9,183 bases of DNA from SAR324 cluster bacterium (GTDB taxonomy: Bacteria; Bdellovibrionota; UBA2361; JAAZON01), in NCBI GenBank assembly GCA_012797725.1, contig JAAZON010000462.1, positions 1 to 9,183 of the forward strand, in the 5' to 3' direction. The notes beneath the pieces are model-generated. The model was not told the DNA's origin, did not search any database, and saw nothing but the letters and a program-made list of their open reading frames with translations. Shown piece by piece: positions 6,392 through 9,183 of the stretch. Within the stretch, counting starts at the first letter, position 1, and each line of letters opens with the position of its first letter. The translations under genes were made by a program, and so were the position numbers.

Positions 6392-6692
6392 AACTATTTT
6401 CCTGTCTTATTCCTTTTCGGGAATATCCAAAAATCTTCTGACCATCTTCAGTGCTTTCCACAAAACGCCAGGGTATTTGATCCTTTAAAGCTTCCAACAA
6501 TTTCAAACAATCCGGAAGCATATCTTCGGTTGTGACAACGCAAACTCTTGAGCGTCTTATATCGATAGTCCTTACAATACCTATTGCCTCATGCAACTCA
6601 AAGAAGGCTTGAAACAAAACCACTTTCGAGCCTGGGACTTCAATATGAAGCACTACGGCATATTCATCAAGTTTTTCACATCCTTCCTTCAT
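6384..6692 (-). CDS. DUF4911-like small protein of unknown function
   Basis: This 102-residue soluble protein has no signal or membrane segment. The core, 'VVLFQAFFELHEAIGIVRTIDIRRSRVCVVTTEDMLPDCLKLLEALKDQIPWRFVE', resembles the DUF4911 pattern: a helix for a 'phe-glu-leu/ala-x-glu-gly' segment, then 'v-R-T-x-D', a beta strand, then a helix ending in a 'leu-leu-x-x-leu' run, suggesting a small alpha/beta ferredoxin-like or ACT-like fold. Function is unknown. I chose ATG 6692 over the upstream TTG 6707 because it is the better codon and has GAAG 5 nt upstream; the longer form would add only 5 residues. The start overlaps the gatB end by 17 nt and the stop overlaps the ppiD start by 8 nt, so its translation is likely coupled to both. 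The tail after residue 85 is basic and unconserved-looking. The family call rests on remembered pattern only. Confidence 0.65.
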   Translation of the reverse strand: MKEGCEKLDEYAVVLHIEVPGSKVVLFQAFFELHEAIGIVRTIDIRRSRVCVVTTEDMLPDCLKLLEALKDQIPWRFVESTEDGQKIFGYSRKGIRQENSYD

Positions 6693-8127
6693 GCCGTCTT
6701 CTCTCAACTTCGCTTTGTATTAACTGATTAACCTTTTTGGGGTTCGCTGAACCACCCGTCAATTTCATAACTTGGCCGACGAAAAAACCTAAAAGACGAT
6801 CATTTCCTTTCACGAAGTCTTGCGCCTGTTGAACATTCTCCTCAAACGCCCTTGTTACTGCTTTTTGTATGAGTTCATCGTCATCTAACTGTTTCAAGCC
6901 TTTTGAGTTTACAATAATCTCAGGGGACTGTCCTGTCTCAAACATCTCCTGGAAGACGCTTTTTGCAATTTTTCCGTTAATAACATCTTCCTCTATAATA
7001 CGCACCAGTTTACCGAGACACTTAGCAGATACCGGGGATTTATCAATATCTAGACCTGACTTCCTTAACGCTCCAAATAATTCTGTTGTCATCCAATTGC
7101 AGGCCGCTTTGGGATTACCACAAACCTTCTGAACTTCTTCGAAATACTCAACAGTTAAACGCTCAGCCGTTAAAACGCCTGCATCATAGTCATTCAATCC
7201 ATATTTACTTACCAGTTCGGCCCTTTTCTCCATTGGAAGCTTTGGCATCTTGGCTGCAACTGCAGCAATCCAGCTTTCTTCTATACAAAGCGGTGGCAAA
7301 TCCGGATCGGGAAAGTAGCGGTAATCTGCCGATTCTTCTTTTCCGCGCATTGTATGGGTTGCACCAGTATCCGGATCGTAAAGTCTGGTTTCTAGTATTA
7401 CCTCTTTAGAACTTTTCAAGACAGCGGTCTGTCGGGCTATTTCGTATGAAATAGCCCGTTCAACATGTTTAAATGAGTTCATGTTTTTAATTTCTGTCCG
7501 CACGCCAAATTTCAGCGAGCCAACTGGACGAAGTGAAATATTGGCATCGCATCGAAGACTCCCTTCTTCCATGTTGCCATCGCTGATACCCAACCATCTG
7601 ACAATTTGTCTTAATGCTCTAAGATAGGCACCAGCTTCTTCTGGTGTACTAATATCAGGTTCTGATACAATCTCCAAAAGGGGAACGCCTGCTCGATTTA
7701 AATCAACTAAAGAGCTGTGGGTCTTGGTGTCGTGTATATTTTTCCCTGCATCTTCTTCCATGTGAATACGGGTAATTCCAATTACACGTGTTCCACCATT
7801 AACCTCAATAGTAATACTGCCTTTTTCACATATTGGTTCTTCAAATTGGGAGATTTGATAGCCCTTAGGAAGATCGGGGTAAAAATAATGCTTCCTTGCA
7901 AAACAATTTTCTCTTCGAATTTCACAACCAAGCGCAAGACCCAACATGATGGCACTTTCAACAGCTTTCACATTGGCTACAGGGAGTGCTCCTGGAAGAG
8001 CAAGGGTATAGGGATCTATATGTTCGTTTGGCTCAGCACCAAAAATAGCCGAGGAGCTACAAAACATCTTGGAGGCAGTCGACAATTGGACATGCACTTC
8101 AAGGCCTATGACTGATTCAAATTCCAT
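6676..8127 (-). CDS. gatB: Aspartyl/glutamyl-tRNA amidotransferase subunit B
   Basis: GatB is the subunit of GatCAB that binds misacylated tRNA and activates it. The complex turns Glu-tRNA(Gln) and/or Asp-tRNA(Asn) into Gln-tRNA and Asn-tRNA, using ammonia from GatA and ATP, in the cytoplasm. The 483 residues cover the whole family length (about 475-485). The N-terminal kinase-like cradle begins 'EFESVIGLEVHVQL' and includes 'ARKHYFYPDLPKGYQISQFE' and 'DLNRAGVPLLEIVSEPD'. The signature 'KEESADYRYFPDPDLPPL' is intact, as is the C-terminal YqeY-like tRNA-binding tail ('NGKIAKSVFQEM' to 'GFFVGQVMKLTGGSANPKKVNQ'). ATG 8127 lies 12 nt after the gatA stop with GAGG at a 10-nt spacing. The stop is TGA, followed two codons later by two more TGA codons in frame, showing TGA is used as a stop here. 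An 11-bp perfect inverted repeat lies within the gene at 7433-7458. Confidence 0.96.
   Translation of the reverse strand: MEFESVIGLEVHVQLSTASKMFCSSSAIFGAEPNEHIDPYTLALPGALPVANVKAVESAIMLGLALGCEIRRENCFARKHYFYPDLPKGYQISQFEEPICEKGSITIEVNGGTRVIGITRIHMEEDAGKNIHDTKTHSSLVDLNRAGVPLLEIVSEPDISTPEEAGAYLRALRQIVRWLGISDGNMEEGSLRCDANISLRPVGSLKFGVRTEIKNMNSFKHVERAISYEIARQTAVLKSSKEVILETRLYDPDTGATHTMRGKEESADYRYFPDPDLPPLCIEESWIAAVAAKMPKLPMEKRAELVSKYGLNDYDAGVLTAERLTVEYFEEVQKVCGNPKAACNWMTTELFGALRKSGLDIDKSPVSAKCLGKLVRIIEEDVINGKIAKSVFQEMFETGQSPEIIVNSKGLKQLDDDELIQKAVTRAFEENVQQAQDFVKGNDRLLGFFVGQVMKLTGGSANPKKVNQLIQSEVERRRHEGRM
7433..7458. repeat. Perfect 11-bp inverted repeat with 4-nt loop inside gatB
   Basis: Arms CGGGCTATTTC (7433-7443) and GAAATAGCCCG (7448-7458) are exact reverse complements around GTAT. 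On the gatB strand it encodes 'RAISYEIAR'. There is no T-run on either side, so it is not an obvious terminator. Whether it has any function cannot be told from the sequence. Confidence 0.6.
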
Positions 8128-8139
8128 TATCCTATTACC

Positions 8140-9183
8140 TCAAAGAACTGGCAGTTTTTTATGCCATTCTGTAGCCCTTTCATATTCAGCAGCAACTTGA
8201 AAGAGAATTGACTCATCAAAGGGCTTACACACAAGCTGCAGCCCGATAGGGAGTCCTTTACCATCAAAACCACAAGGGACACTCATACCGGCAACTCCAG
8301 CCAAGTTTATTGCACCAGTAAAGACGTCGCACAAATAAAGTTGAAGCGGATCGTCCATTTTATCTCCTAATTTGAAGGCTGTTGTAGGAGATACAGGACA
8401 AGCAATAACATCACATTCACGCTCAAATGCTTCTCTGAAATCCTTCGCTACCAATGCACGAACCTTCTGAGCCTTGCGATAATATGCATCATAATAACCA
8501 GATGAAAGCACGTAGGTTCCTATCATTATGCGTCTTTGCACCTCTTCCCCAAAGCCCTCGGAACGGGAACGGCAGTACAGATCCATCAAATCTGTGGGTT
8601 GTGCAGCCCGGTAGCCATAACGCACACCGTCATATCGAGCTAAATTAGATGATGCCTCGGCAGGCACCAGAATATAATAACAAGGGATTACAGCATCAGT
8701 ATGGGGAAGTGAAATTTCGACAATAATAGCTCCCAAGTCTTGCAGTTTTTCAATGGCACTCATTACTGCACTTCTAACTTCAGCATCGACACCTTCTCTA
8801 AAGTATTCTTTTGGAATTCCGATTCGAAGTCCTTTAATCCCTTTGTTTAATACTGTTGTATAATCTGGAACTTCAAGCTTCATTGATGTCGAGTCATTTG
8901 AGTCCCAGCCTGCAATTGTCTTTGTGAGAACCGCACAATCTTTAGTGGACCTTGCAAAGGCTCCAACTTGATCAAATGAAGATGCATAGGCTATCACACC
9001 ATAACGGCTTACTCTTCCGTAAGTTGGGCGAAGTCCAACCACCCCACAAAAGGAAGCTGGTTGCCTAATAGACCCACCAGTATCTGTTCCTAAGGCGACA
9101 GGACTTAAACATGCAGCAACTGCAACAGCAGAACCCCCACTTGAGCCACCTGATACTCTGGTCTTATCCCAAGGATTTAAACA
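8140..9183 (-). CDS. gatA: Aspartyl/glutamyl-tRNA amidotransferase subunit A, N-terminus outside window
   Basis: GatA is the amidase-signature subunit of GatCAB. It hydrolyses glutamine and channels the ammonia to GatB. The visible 347 residues run from '[18 protein letters not shown]' to the end 'KKLPVL'. About 135 N-terminal residues, including the catalytic Lys, are beyond the window. The Gly-Ser-rich amidase motif with the cis-Ser is present ('GGSSGGS'), as is the nucleophile Ser in '[12 protein letters not shown]'. Downstream '[23 protein letters not shown]' and '[15 protein letters not shown]' are typical of GatA rather than of other amidases. The frame is open through the window edge, so GTG 9042 is an internal Val, not a start. 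The gene ends in TGA 12 nt before gatB. Any promoter of this operon would lie outside the window. Confidence 0.96.
   Translation of the reverse strand, partial: CLNPWDKTRVSGGSSGGSAVAVAACLSPVALGTDTGGSIRQPASFCGVVGLRPTYGRVSRYGVIAYASSFDQVGAFARSTKDCAVLTKTIAGWDSNDSTSMKLEVPDYTTVLNKGIKGLRIGIPKEYFREGVDAEVRSAVMSAIEKLQDLGAIIVEISLPHTDAVIPCYYILVPAEASSNLARYDGVRYGYRAAQPTDLMDLYCRSRSEGFGEEVQRRIMIGTYVLSSGYYDAYYRKAQKVRALVAKDFREAFERECDVIACPVSPTTAFKLGDKMDDPLQLYLCDVFTGAINLAGVAGMSVPCGFDGKGLPIGLQLVCKPFDESILFQVAAEYERATEWHKKLPVL

Noticed and set aside
7717..8115. Plus-strand open frame of 132 codons opposite gatB
   Set aside because: It is the antisense shadow of strongly conserved gatB sequence, with no family resemblance or ribosome binding site.
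9040..9042. GTG 9042 as the gatA start
   Set aside because: The conserved amidase motifs GGSSGGS and DTGGSIR are encoded before it and the frame runs through the window edge.
1..9183. tRNA, rRNA, CRISPR array, insertion sequence or att site
   Set aside because: I saw no direct-repeat array, transposase sequence, cloverleaf or flanking repeats on either strand.

Overview
The window looks like a chromosomal segment of a Gram-negative bacterium of moderate GC content (about 40-45% by eye). It carries inner-membrane von Willebrand factor A (VWA) proteins of the BatA type, a PpiD-type periplasmic foldase anchored in the inner membrane, and GatA/GatB of the indirect Asn/Gln-tRNA pathway. A small DUF4911-like protein sits between gatB and ppiD. 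From memory this family is commonest in lineages once called Deltaproteobacteria, so that kind of organism is my best guess, held loosely. Stop usage and internal codons fit the standard genetic code.

Left half (1-4166, plus strand): two consecutive membrane-protein reading frames joined by an ATGA overlap. The first (1-1536) is the C-terminal part of a BatA-like protein cut by the window edge. The second (1533-4166) encodes a protein of about 877 codons: two N-terminal membrane helices, a VWA domain, a glutamine-amidotransferase-like domain, a second VWA domain and a C-terminal membrane helix. It is interrupted by one in-frame TGA at 2271-2273. The reading frame continues open on the other side, with no usable start codon for 180 bases, so this is one gene broken by a nonsense codon (or a readthrough site, or a base error) rather than two genes.

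Middle (4167-4459): the gap between the two convergent gene sets is not empty. On the minus strand it holds the first 75 codons of a KefB/YbaL-type cation:proton antiporter, with ribosome binding site and start codon still in place. This remnant has two in-frame TGA codons and is cut off where the plus-strand gene ends.

Right half (4460-9183, minus strand): a tight gene cluster in the order gatA (N-terminus beyond the window edge), gatB, a DUF4911-like small protein and ppiD-like, followed by the dead antiporter. Spacings are 12 nt, then overlaps of 17 and 8 nt, consistent with one operon and translational coupling. GatA and GatB form the amidotransferase that makes Gln-tRNA(Gln) and/or Asn-tRNA(Asn); gatC is not in the window. 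I see no mobile element, CRISPR array, tRNA or rRNA. The main interest is a local cluster of gene damage (three in-frame TGA codons and one truncation) around the convergence point, and a neat hairpin directly after the TGA of the VWA gene.
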